A DNA stretch of 35,126 nt from Anaerolineaceae bacterium UBA4781 (GTDB lineage Bacteria > Chloroflexota > Anaerolineae > Anaerolineales > Anaerolineaceae). Below the pieces are notes generated by a model. It was not told where the DNA came from and searched no databases. It worked only from the letters and a program-made list of their open reading frames with translations. Position numbers and translations under genes: made by a program. Within the stretch, counting starts at the first letter, position 1; each line of letters opens with the position of its first letter. This document shows positions 16,313-24,606 of this stretch, piece after piece. The stretch is from the NCBI GenBank assembly GCA_002403105.1, contig DHHD01000096.1:1-35126 (forward strand). The letters run 5' to 3'.

Positions 16313-16600
16313 ATGAAGGAAGCCAAAGCTATAGTAAACAACAAAGTTGGATTGCATGCACGCCCTGCCGCACTCTTTGTACAAACTGCATCCAAATTCC
16401 AAAGCGAAATTAATGTTTCGTGCCACGACCCTAAAGAAAATAAATTGCGCACTGCCAATGCCAAAAGCATCCTCGGAATATTAACCTTAGGTGTTTTTCA
16501 GGGAATTGAGATCACCATTAAAGCAGAAGGCGCAGATGAATGTGAAGCAGCAGAAGCTCTGGTTGATCTGGTAAAGAATAATTTTGGAGAAGAGGCATGA
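16313..16600 (+). CDS. ptsH: Phosphocarrier protein HPr
   Basis: 95 residues, slightly longer than the usual 85-90. The phosphorylated histidine is H15 in GLHARPAA; the regulatory serine is S52 in NAKSILGILTLG, the site used by HPr kinase in Gram-positive-type bacteria. A ~6-residue insertion (around CHDPKENKL) shifts this serine from the usual position 46. AGGAG precedes the ATG by the right spacing. HPr passes phosphate from enzyme I to sugar-specific EIIA proteins; none is present in the window. The last codon overlaps the start of ptsI. Confidence 0.93.
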   Translation: MKEAKAIVNNKVGLHARPAALFVQTASKFQSEINVSCHDPKENKLRTANAKSILGILTLGVFQGIEITIKAEGADECEAAEALVDLVKNNFGEEA

Positions 16601-18330
16601 AAAAGCTGAACGGCGTTGCAGCTTCCCGCGGAATTTGCATCGGTCCAGCTTTTCAGTTTTTACGAATAGAATTAAACACAGAAAAAAAAGAGATCAATGA
16701 TCCACAGGTAGAAATAGAACGGTTGAAAGCTGCTCTCATAACTGCCAAAGATCAAATTGATATCATTTATAAAAAAGCGCTCACCGAAGCCAGCGAAGCG
16801 GATGCTGAAATTTTCCAGGCTCACAAGATGATCCTGGATGATCCTGAGCTGATCTCCACAATAGAAAACCGCATACAGTGTGAAAAAATAAACTGTGAGT
16901 GTGCTGTTTCCGAAACAGCCAATCAATTTGCAGCAACCATGGCTGCCATGGAAGATGAATATTTTGCAGCCCGTGCAACGGATATCATGGATGTTGCCAA
17001 CCGTGTTATACGGGTTCTTATGAATGTTGCTGATTCACCAACCGCTGGTTTGAAAGAACCTTCCATTATCCTGGCTGATGACCTGACCCCCTCTGATACC
17101 GTGCTGTTGGATAAAAGTAAAGTACTTGGGTTTTGTATCGCCCAGGGTTCCTCTACATCCCATACTGCTATTTTAGCGCGCGGTCTTGGTCTACCGGCTG
17201 TTGCTGGCGTAGGTGCAGATGTAATGAATGTTCTTTCAAATACATCCGTGGTAGTAGACGGAACCAATGGGGTGGTTATCATTGAACCGGATGAAACCAC
17301 TGAAAAACAATACCGCCAGCGTATGGAAACCAGTAAGAATATTCAAACCGAAGCCTTGAAGTACGCACAGGAAAAAGCAAATACCAGGGATGGTATGGAA
17401 GTGGAAGTAGCTGCAAATATCGGCAATGTGGAAGATGCGAAATTTGCAGTTGAAAATGGCGCCGAAGGGGTTGGATTGCTGCGTACCGAGTTTCTATATT
17501 TGGAAAGAAATGCTCTGCCAACCGAAGAAGAACAATACCAGGCTTATAAAGCGATCATGGGTGTCTTTGGGATGCACCCCGTTGTGCTGCGCACACTGGA
17601 TGTAGGTGGAGATAAGGAAATTCCATATTTACATCTGGAAAAGGAAATGAATCCGTTTCTGGGTGAACGCGCTCTGCGCCTGTGCTTGAATCGACCTGAT
17701 ATTTTTAAACCCCAACTGCGGGCGGCTTTACGGGCAGGTGTTGGGCATAATCTCAAGATCATGTTCCCCATGGTAGCCACGCTAACCTGCGTTCGGGCAG
17801 CCATGCTGGTTGTTAATGAATGTAAAGCCGAGTTGAGCAAAGAAAATATTCCCTTTGCAGATGATGCGGAAATTGGCATTATGGTTGAAATACCTTCTGC
17901 AGCGGTTATTGCTGACCAGTTGGCAAAAGAAGTGGATTTCTTCTCTATCGGTACCAATGACCTCAGCCAGTACGCCATGGCGGCAGATCGAACCAATCCG
18001 AAGGTAGCGGAGCTATCCAATGCATTCCAACCGGCTGTATTACGCTTGATTAAAATGGTCATTGATGCAGCCCATGCTGAACATAAATGGGTTGGCATGT
18101 GCGGGGAATTGGCTGGCGAACCTCTGGCTACTCCTATTCTTATTGGATTAGGATTGGATGAGTTCAGCATGAGCCCACCGTTTGTTCCATTGGTGAAACA
18201 GATCATCCGCAATTTAAATGCAGAAGAAATGATCAGTCTGGCAAAAGGCGCACTGCAACTGGAAACCCCAAAAGATGTTCAGAACTTTGTGAAAAAAGAA
18301 GTTCCTTTCATCACGGAAGTCATTTCATAA
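16597..18330 (+). CDS. ptsI: Phosphoenolpyruvate-protein phosphotransferase (enzyme I)
   Basis: 577 residues, normal for the family. It overlaps ptsH by four bases (ATGA), so the two are translationally coupled. The phosphohistidine is in GSSTSHTAILARG, about residue 190; the PEP-binding barrel shows GLLRTEFLYL, LDVGGDKEIPY, FSIGTNDLSQY and the active-site cysteine in GMCGELAGEP. It autophosphorylates from PEP and charges HPr in the cytoplasm. The gene ends at a strong bidirectional terminator. Confidence 0.95.
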   Translation: MKKLNGVAASRGICIGPAFQFLRIELNTEKKEINDPQVEIERLKAALITAKDQIDIIYKKALTEASEADAEIFQAHKMILDDPELISTIENRIQCEKINCECAVSETANQFAATMAAMEDEYFAARATDIMDVANRVIRVLMNVADSPTAGLKEPSIILADDLTPSDTVLLDKSKVLGFCIAQGSSTSHTAILARGLGLPAVAGVGADVMNVLSNTSVVVDGTNGVVIIEPDETTEKQYRQRMETSKNIQTEALKYAQEKANTRDGMEVEVAANIGNVEDAKFAVENGAEGVGLLRTEFLYLERNALPTEEEQYQAYKAIMGVFGMHPVVLRTLDVGGDKEIPYLHLEKEMNPFLGERALRLCLNRPDIFKPQLRAALRAGVGHNLKIMFPMVATLTCVRAAMLVVNECKAELSKENIPFADDAEIGIMVEIPSAAVIADQLAKEVDFFSIGTNDLSQYAMAADRTNPKVAELSNAFQPAVLRLIKMVIDAAHAEHKWVGMCGELAGEPLATPILIGLGLDEFSMSPPFVPLVKQIIRNLNAEEMISLAKGALQLETPKDVQNFVKKEVPFITEVIS

Positions 18331-18350
18331 AAAAACTCTTTAAAAAATGG

Positions 18351-18382
18351 AAAGGGAACAGTTCATTTTGTTCCCTTTTTTT
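18351..18382. terminator. Strong bidirectional terminator between ptsI and the convergent methylase-like gene
   Basis: AAAGGGAACA (18351-18360) and TGTTCCCTTT (18369-18378) form a perfect ten-pair stem with an eight-base loop. A T-tract follows on the plus strand and an A-run at 18342-18347 gives the T-tract on the minus strand. It reaches the stop codon of the convergent gene. Confidence 0.88.
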
Positions 18383-20615
18383 ATAAAAATTTCAATTGAG
18401 CTGGTGGATCCCATAAAGGTGGATCCACATCAAGGATTTCCTGCCATGCCTGCAGCGTGATCTGCTCCTGTTCGGATATTTTACGGATGTGACGAAATTT
18501 CACCAGATGCCAATCCTCGCGTAATACCTCTTTTAGGTGGGGGTTCCGTTCCATCTTTAACTGGATCAAACGCGACCGGCTGGCGGGAAATACCAGCACT
18601 GGAATGACAGTATGATTACTGGAATTTTGATTTATGAATTCCGAAAAACTGGCGGTCGTTGAGATGAAGAATTGGTAAATGGGCTTTCCATCTGCATCAA
18701 ACCAGCTTAATCCATCTCCAACCTGAACCGCTGCTCCCACTTTTCTACCGATCTGCCCGATCAATTCAGCGATCTCATCTTGCTCACGAATGCGTTTTTG
18801 TGGATCTTCATCCGCATCGCAGACATAGATCTTTGTGTTGAGATGGGTGCGGCTGGCGTATGATTCAAGACAGGCTTTGCAGTAATCTTTATCGGGTGTC
18901 AAGAAACCCTGAAATTCATTACATAACCTTTCGTATAGATCATGAAAATCGAGACTGCGATTCTGGTAGATCGCAGCCACGATCGCTTGTTCGATACGAT
19001 CATCCAGTGTCTGCTCCTTTTTTTTCTGATCTACAACCATCCATTTGGTGGATGAAATACTGGTACCGGTATAAGATCGGTAGACTTTTTTATCCTCCAG
19101 TTCTGTTTGTAGATCGTTCAAGATCTTGTTGTAATAGTCTGAAATTTCTCCATCAGGTGAGGAAGACAAAACACCATGAATAGCTGGAGTTGTGCAGTAT
19201 ACGGAAAATAATTCATAAAATGCGGTTGGCTCTGCCCGCTGCGTGAGGTAGTGGATGAGCTGCTTGCGGGCGGGTTCAATTTTCTGATGCGTTTCTTCCT
19301 CATTCAATTTTTCTGAAAGCTGCCAGGTCATTTGGAGGATATTGGTAGTACCTTGAAAAGCGCAGCCTGCCAATTGAAAACCACCATCGCTGGCGCCCAA
19401 CAGAACTGCCAATAAATAGGAAGGCGTGAAATCGGAACACATTCCAAAGACCTTGTCTTTATCTGTGATCTCATTTTTTATGGATGAAAAGGTTGTAGAA
19501 ATTGCCTGTGCAAACCAATACCATCCATAGCGTTGCCGGGCAAGGGCTGAAAGCATTCCCTCGGCAGCTTTCTTCCCGAATAACCAGGCAGACCAAACTG
19601 CCGAGAAAACCCAAAAAGCCTGGTTGGGACGAGGAAAAATACAAAAGATAGGGAAACCCTCGGGATCAGTTTGCTTTGAAACGAACGCGGTGGTAGTTTT
19701 TCGTTCAAACAAACAAATACTGTGTGTTTGCTCAGGAATCACCGGGTACGATACCACCTCGCAGGATTTCTTATAATCCGTCCAAGTTCGAATAGCGTGT
19801 GAAATCGTCTGGTAGATATTTTTTTCAAAGAAAATACTGGGAACCGAAAGCTGCTGAGGGCGGAATTCGCGAGAAGGCCAATGCCAAAGGGATGTGGCTT
19901 GATCAAATACTTCCAGCAGCACAGCCGCGATCATCGATCGTTCTTCCATTGATACGATCAGTGTATCCAATGTATTGAACAAGATGACTACTATGTGCAG
20001 CGCGCGGGGAGTATAACAAGCCAGAGCGTACTCAATATTCTTCTTAATATCGATACCTTCTGCCATACACCGCTGCATGGCTCTTGCTCGATATACTGCA
20101 GGATTCCCAATTTGCTGCAGTTGAGTGAGGTCGCCTTCGTTAATCGGAAACGTACCACTTTCACCACAATGTGGGCAAAAATAAACAACTGAAGTTGGTT
20201 CTGCAGCCTCTTTCTTCCATATAAAACCTTCCGCGAAAATGGATTGTCCACAATTTCTGCAATCTGTCAGATATAAATTCCGAATATGGTTTTCCAGTTT
20301 CTCGCCATGCCATTCTTGATCTAAAAGAAGGTGAACAGCATTTTTAAATTCATTTTCGCTGTAGGTGTGTGCAAGCACTTCGATCATTAAACGCAAAATG
20401 GGATTCTTTTGTGCTTGAAATACTCGAAATCCGCTTTCGGCAGCTTCCAGCGCGTAGAGTGGGTTCGACCCCATTGGATCGAGGACATTCCCTGCGGGCT
20501 CAGAATTTTTCTGCAGCCAGGTGGAAATAACCCCTGCCTGATACGGGGGAAGATATCTTTTCAGAGGATAACGAACAAAAATATCACTGGATGGTATGAA
20601 GGGTATCTCTTGCAT
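18381..20615 (-). CDS. DNA-methylase-like protein with zinc-finger cysteines and eroded catalytic motifs
   Basis: 744 residues. The N-terminus resembles N4/N6 DNA methylases of the DUF1156-like type: VLDPMGSNP at 44-52 sits where DPFxGxGT normally binds SAM, followed by a helix and a strand (FRVFQAQKNP) as in that fold. Four cysteines (C119, C122, C147, C150) form a probable zinc ribbon. Around 327-349, FPRPNQAFWVFSAVWSAWLF resembles the methylase segment after the DPPY-type catalytic motif, but the catalytic DPP is not there. The C-terminal ~250 residues are unrecognised. It may be a non-catalytic relative or use a variant site. AAGGAGGA precedes the ATG. It is divergent from the phosphodiesterase gene. 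Confidence 0.5.
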   Translation of the reverse strand: MQEIPFIPSSDIFVRYPLKRYLPPYQAGVISTWLQKNSEPAGNVLDPMGSNPLYALEAAESGFRVFQAQKNPILRLMIEVLAHTYSENEFKNAVHLLLDQEWHGEKLENHIRNLYLTDCRNCGQSIFAEGFIWKKEAAEPTSVVYFCPHCGESGTFPINEGDLTQLQQIGNPAVYRARAMQRCMAEGIDIKKNIEYALACYTPRALHIVVILFNTLDTLIVSMEERSMIAAVLLEVFDQATSLWHWPSREFRPQQLSVPSIFFEKNIYQTISHAIRTWTDYKKSCEVVSYPVIPEQTHSICLFERKTTTAFVSKQTDPEGFPIFCIFPRPNQAFWVFSAVWSAWLFGKKAAEGMLSALARQRYGWYWFAQAISTTFSSIKNEITDKDKVFGMCSDFTPSYLLAVLLGASDGGFQLAGCAFQGTTNILQMTWQLSEKLNEEETHQKIEPARKQLIHYLTQRAEPTAFYELFSVYCTTPAIHGVLSSSPDGEISDYYNKILNDLQTELEDKKVYRSYTGTSISSTKWMVVDQKKKEQTLDDRIEQAIVAAIYQNRSLDFHDLYERLCNEFQGFLTPDKDYCKACLESYASRTHLNTKIYVCDADEDPQKRIREQDEIAELIGQIGRKVGAAVQVGDGLSWFDADGKPIYQFFISTTASFSEFINQNSSNHTVIPVLVFPASRSRLIQLKMERNPHLKEVLREDWHLVKFRHIRKISEQEQITLQAWQEILDVDPPLWDPPAQLKFL

Positions 20616-20709
20616 CGTTTTTGATATCCTCCTTTTTTTAGTATACAGGAAATTAAAAAAACCATTGTAGGTGTTTCTGGTGTTAAAATCATTCGTAGAA
20701 GGTAAAATA

Positions 20710-21471
20710 ATGCAAAGAAAATTGGAAATTCCCGGAAAAAAGAAACCCTATCTTATGGCACACCGTGGAAACCGAACAGAATGTCCGGAAAATACTCTGG
20801 TTTCCTTTCGCCATGCATTTCAAGATGGCGCTGATATTTTAGAAACCGATCTGCATTTAAGTAAAGATGGGCAGTTTATCTGCATTCATGACGGCACCTT
20901 GGATCGAACCACCGATGGCAGTGGTAAGATCGCTGACCTGACCGTGGCTGAAATTAAGAGTGTATCTGCTTTCAATCATATGACAGGTTTTGAACAGGAA
21001 CGCATTCCCTTGCTGGCGGAAACGGCAGCCATTCTCCCGCGGAATGTAGCCCTGGCACTGGAATTGAAGAGCGATTGCTTTCTTGAAGAGAAGATCTGCC
21101 AGCAATTAGTGGCAGAGTTAAAAAATGCCGGAATTCTGGATCGCACCATTGTCCTTTCATTTAGCGCTCCGCGTGTCTTTGCTGTACGTAAAGTGGAAAA
21201 AGATATGCCGGTGGGGTTGATCACGATGAAAAAGATCTTTCCACCTGCGGATGTTGATATGGTGGGTCCCTTTTTTCCGATCTTGTGGGCAAATCCCTGG
21301 TATATCCATGCGGCGCATCGGGCAGGGATACTGGTTTGTCCTCTGGATCCTGTACCTGAACCTCGCCTGGCAGGATATTTAAAGAGAGGCTGTGATGCCA
21401 TTATTACGGATAATCCGGCAATCACCCGCAAAGCGATGGATACCCTGCTTGGCCAAGCGAAGCTTACATGA
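20710..21471 (+). CDS. Glycerophosphodiester phosphodiesterase
   Basis: 253 residues from ATG 20710, preceded by AGAAGG; an in-frame ATG at 20671 would add an unlikely 13-residue leader. Family motifs are complete: AHRGNRTECPENT near the start, ETDLHLSKDG for the metal site, HDGTLDRTTDGSG for the catalytic histidine, LALELKSD, and a C-terminal AIITDNPA. It has no signal peptide, so it is probably the cytoplasmic UgpQ type that splits glycerophosphodiesters to glycerol 3-phosphate and an alcohol. Forty bases separate it from the next gene on the same strand, suggesting an operon. Confidence 0.9.
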   Translation: MQRKLEIPGKKKPYLMAHRGNRTECPENTLVSFRHAFQDGADILETDLHLSKDGQFICIHDGTLDRTTDGSGKIADLTVAEIKSVSAFNHMTGFEQERIPLLAETAAILPRNVALALELKSDCFLEEKICQQLVAELKNAGILDRTIVLSFSAPRVFAVRKVEKDMPVGLITMKKIFPPADVDMVGPFFPILWANPWYIHAAHRAGILVCPLDPVPEPRLAGYLKRGCDAIITDNPAITRKAMDTLLGQAKLT

Positions 21472-21510
21472 GCAGCAATGTTCAATAACCATTTGAGAGA
21501 AAAATCATCA

Positions 21511-22563
21511 ATGAAATTAAAAATACTCGAACAGTATCCGCACATGACGATTGTGCATCACGTGGATGAAAAAAAACAAGTGTGGGGAACATCCCACCGC
21601 TGGATAGCTGTTCAGAATGATAAGGGATGGCTGCGCTTTGCACAGTTCCCTTTTCATGTGCCGCGAGACCTGTTTGGTTTTTCCCGCCCTACAGCCCGTG
21701 CCTTTCGGGCTGACAAATGCAATGTTTTTGTAAATCGATTGGGGAACGTACTGGGAATCCGTGCCGGTCAGGTGTATAAGGTCACACAAAAAAACGCGCC
21801 ACAACCCTTGTTTAGAATAAATGGGGATTGCGTACTGCATGGTTCGATCAGCGAAGATGAAAATGGCAATATTTACTTTGGGGAGTATTTTATGAATCCT
21901 GCACGCACAACCGTGCGAATTTGGCGTGTGGTTCCCCAATTGGATGCTTGGGATATTGCGTATGAATTTCCAGCCAACAGTATCCGGCATGTGCATGGTG
22001 TTTATCGTGATCCGTACGACCCTGAAGCTTTTTGGATCACAGTGGGTGATTTTCGCGGAGAATGTTTTATCATGCGCACACTTGACGCATTCAAAACACT
22101 GGAACGTTTTGGAAATGGAGAGCAGATCTGGCGGGCAGTGAACCTCTTTTTCACGAAGGAATATGTTTGCTGGATCACCGATTCCAATTTGGAAGCAAAT
22201 CATGCTTGCCGGATGGATCGTCGCACAGGAAAACTCGAGATCGGCATGGGCATCGCCAACTCAGGTTGGTACGGTACCACCTGTCTGGAAGGGCTGCATG
22301 TAGCTTTTACCACCGTTGAAAAAGGCCCTGGGATCACTTCTCAAAATAGCGAGGTGCTGGTAAGCCGGGATGCCTTCCACTGGGAATCTGTATTTTCCTT
22401 CAAAAAAGATTGCTATAAACCGGTTCAGCTTTTTAAATATGGAGTGATTAATTGCCCATCCGGAAGAATGAGCCAGCATGCTCTGTATATCAGTGGGGAA
22501 GGATTAGTAGGTCTGGATGGCAGAAGTATGCGCATAGATATTATGGAAACAGAGAAGAAATAG
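21511..22563 (+). CDS. Unrecognised protein, probable beta-propeller
   Basis: 350 residues from ATG 21511 (MKLKILEQYPH); an in-frame ATG at 21478 lies only a few bases past the previous stop. I recognise no family. The sequence is dominated by short beta-strands with regularly spaced Trp/Tyr/Gly turns (NIYFGEYF, HVHGVYRDP, AFWITVGDF, VCWITDSN, VLVSRDAFHWESVF), the look of a six- or seven-bladed propeller of the BNR/sialidase-like kind. HGSISEDENGNIYFGEY recalls lactonase-like repeats. There is no signal peptide. Two bases separate it from the next gene, so they are one transcriptional unit. Confidence 0.6.
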   Translation: MKLKILEQYPHMTIVHHVDEKKQVWGTSHRWIAVQNDKGWLRFAQFPFHVPRDLFGFSRPTARAFRADKCNVFVNRLGNVLGIRAGQVYKVTQKNAPQPLFRINGDCVLHGSISEDENGNIYFGEYFMNPARTTVRIWRVVPQLDAWDIAYEFPANSIRHVHGVYRDPYDPEAFWITVGDFRGECFIMRTLDAFKTLERFGNGEQIWRAVNLFFTKEYVCWITDSNLEANHACRMDRRTGKLEIGMGIANSGWYGTTCLEGLHVAFTTVEKGPGITSQNSEVLVSRDAFHWESVFSFKKDCYKPVQLFKYGVINCPSGRMSQHALYISGEGLVGLDGRSMRIDIMETEKK

Positions 22564-22565
22564 AT

Positions 22566-23246
22566 ATGGGACTTTTTCAAAAACTTCTGCTCTCCATTAG
22601 CAATTCTCTTTCAGAGAATTATCTTCAGCCGCGAAAAATCAATATTTTTATCCAGAAAGAAAGCTCTGCATTGTTCCGGCAAATTGAAGAAAAGAGCATG
22701 GAAGTCTTTTCTGATGCAGATAAAGAGAAAATCTTCCGCATCTGCAGGCGGTTGCCAAAATTAGAATTTGTTCTGCCTGTACCTGATCTTCAAGACAGTT
22801 TTCCAGCAAGCATCTCACCTGAAGAACTTACCGGTTGGCGTGAGAAACTCGAGGATGGATATGTGATCCACAAAAGTATCCTGAAATTTCAAAGCGCCGA
22901 AATGCTCTTTGGCATGCTTGAATCTCCTTCAACGGAATCTGTATTTCTTGCCGAGAATATGGAAAGACTACTGCGCCATGTAGAAGTGAAGCGTGAAAAA
23001 GCTCTTTGTCAATATTCCGAGCCGCTCTCTATTACTAAAAGTTGGGAAGAGCGCTGTACATTTGTTGTACTATTCTGTTGTTATGCCAATCAAAAAAAGG
23101 ATTGGCGCTTTTTGAACGCTGCTCTCAAACTAACCGGATGGTTATGGAAGGATTTCCATCGACCTTTCTCTAATTTTTCAACCCTGGCTTTATTGAATGC
23201 TTTAATTGAACAGGAATTCACGCTGCGGGAGATGCAGTCATGTTAA
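22566..23246 (+). CDS. Unrecognised helical protein
   Basis: 226 residues from ATG 22566, with AGAGAAG upstream. The frame extends further left but that part lies inside the previous gene. No family is recognised. It is predicted mostly helical, rich in Lys/Glu/Phe, with no signal peptide or membrane helix; a short hydrophobic stretch (FVVLFCCYA) lies near residue 162. It begins two bases after the propeller-like gene and its stop overlaps the formyltransferase start by seven bases. That tight packing suggests the three products act in one pathway, but nothing shows which. Confidence 0.65.
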   Translation: MGLFQKLLLSISNSLSENYLQPRKINIFIQKESSALFRQIEEKSMEVFSDADKEKIFRICRRLPKLEFVLPVPDLQDSFPASISPEELTGWREKLEDGYVIHKSILKFQSAEMLFGMLESPSTESVFLAENMERLLRHVEVKREKALCQYSEPLSITKSWEERCTFVVLFCCYANQKKDWRFLNAALKLTGWLWKDFHRPFSNFSTLALLNALIEQEFTLREMQSC

Positions 23247-24049
23247 GAGCGATATTGTTCTCACCTATTCACACCAGCCTCTATTCACGGTTGGTACTGC
23301 AAGGCCTGCTTCAGGAACCTCAGGTGCAGGTGGTTGGCATCGTAGTGCGTACTCCCTGGAATACTTCTCGCATTCGCTCAGAGCTGAAACGCGATGGAAG
23401 CCGCCTTGCACAAAAATTCATACGAAAATATTTATTGGGTGAAAAAGCCTTTGAAGGTGTAGAAGGAGAAAACCTGGCAGCTTCCGCACGCAGTGTTCAG
23501 CTTCCTAACGGAACTTTAAAAGATATGGCAAAGAATCAGCAGATACCTTATCTGGTCTGCCGTGACCTCAGTGGTGATCCTGGTGAGCGATTTGTGCGCC
23601 AACATGCGCCTGATCTGATCGTTTTTACAGGTGGGGGATTGGTCCGGCAGAATATTTTACAGATCCCCAAATACGGTGTGCTGAACTGCCATACGGGTGT
23701 GCTGCCAGCTTTCCGCGGGATGGATGTGGTGGAATGGACGGCAATGGAAGATGCCATCCAGAAAATTGGTTTCGGAGTAACCCTGCATTATATGGATAAA
23801 GGTGTCGATACCGGTTCGATCTTGCTTGTGCGTCGCATCCAGCCTGCTTCTCGCGACACATTTCTTACCATTCGCATGCGGCTGGAAGTGGAAATGGTGG
23901 CAGCCATGCTTGAAGGGGTACAGGAAATTGCTTCCGGCAGCCTCCAACCCAGTCCGCAGGTTGCGCAGGATGGCAGGCAATATTATGTCATGCATCCGCG
24001 TATAAAAGCCATTGCAGAGACACGGTTAAAAGATCAGCTTCAAGAATAA
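23240..24049 (+). CDS. Formyltransferase-family enzyme
   Basis: 269 residues. The formyltransferase N-terminal domain is present: a Rossmann start (MLRAILFSPIHTSLYS), then DLIVFTGGGLV, then the catalytic LNCHTGVLPAFRGMD with the Asn-x-His pair, and HYMDKGVDTGSIL with the third catalytic residue, Asp. This Asn/His/Asp triad is shared by PurN, Fmt and sugar N-formyltransferases using 10-formyl-tetrahydrofolate. The C-terminal Fmt tRNA-binding domain is missing and the sequence is not PurN-like in its nucleotide loop, so a sugar or small-amine formyltransferase is likely. It lies third in a unit with two unrecognised genes. Confidence 0.8.
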   Translation: MLRAILFSPIHTSLYSRLVLQGLLQEPQVQVVGIVVRTPWNTSRIRSELKRDGSRLAQKFIRKYLLGEKAFEGVEGENLAASARSVQLPNGTLKDMAKNQQIPYLVCRDLSGDPGERFVRQHAPDLIVFTGGGLVRQNILQIPKYGVLNCHTGVLPAFRGMDVVEWTAMEDAIQKIGFGVTLHYMDKGVDTGSILLVRRIQPASRDTFLTIRMRLEVEMVAAMLEGVQEIASGSLQPSPQVAQDGRQYYVMHPRIKAIAETRLKDQLQE

Positions 24050-24055
24050 TCGAGA

Positions 24056-24598
24056 TCAGGTATTTGGTTTCCCAATTTTATAATTGTACAGTGGTTGCAA
24101 AGGTTCAAACTGCACAACGCCAAGGGACGCCGCTGGAATTAGAAGAGGTAAGGGTAATTTCAAACAAACATGCACGGCTTCTTGAAGCTTTGTTGCAGGG
24201 AATTCCACAGCCAGAGAGCAGTGCGGGACCCATTGACCGGGTTTGTAGAGCTCCCAGGGTTGATGTGCATCATCTTTTAAAGTCCAATGCAGTTGGGTGT
24301 GAATGTCCAGCAGTTCTTCCGAAGTTGTCGGACCAATAAAAACCACCGGGTTTGCTGAGTGAAAGATTCCCAAGAATGAAAAGTTGAGATCAAAACCACG
24401 AATTTTTCCAGCTAATCCTGATATCTTTGATTCGCAGGTTTGGCAGTCCAGATCCTCATAGATTGCCAGCGTCACGTGGGGCTGCAAATGATAAACCTGC
24501 ATATAAGGCGCAATATTTTCTTGCGCCAATTCGTGAATAACCTGCAGGATGGGCTTCGATTTCTTAGGATCTAGATAAAGAACAACTGCGTAGGGCAT
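24056..24598 (-). CDS. 2H phosphoesterase (2'-5' RNA ligase-like)
   Basis: 180 residues with both signature H-x-T/S motifs: PHVTLA near residue 40 and PHCSLA near residue 130. Each sits at the end of a strand facing one active-site cleft, as in ThpR and other 2H proteins, which act on 2'-5' or cyclic phosphate bonds in RNA or nucleotides. The substrate cannot be inferred. It lies eight bases downstream of the kinase gene on the same strand. No good ribosome-binding site precedes its ATG, so it probably relies on coupling. Confidence 0.78.
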   Translation of the reverse strand: MPYAVVLYLDPKKSKPILQVIHELAQENIAPYMQVYHLQPHVTLAIYEDLDCQTCESKISGLAGKIRGFDLNFSFLGIFHSANPVVFIGPTTSEELLDIHTQLHWTLKDDAHQPWELYKPGQWVPHCSLAVEFPATKLQEAVHVCLKLPLPLLIPAASLGVVQFEPLQPLYNYKIGKPNT

Positions 24599-24606
24599 GA
24601 TTCGTT

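Noticed and set aside
17544..18212. 222-residue frame antisense to ptsI
   Set aside because: It lies entirely opposite a conserved gene, has no ribosome-binding site and no recognisable domain; it is a codon-bias shadow.
21517..22203. 228-residue minus-strand frame opposite the propeller-like gene
   Set aside because: The plus-strand gene has better operon spacing and a protein-like composition; the antisense translation is rich in Cys/His/Ile without pattern.
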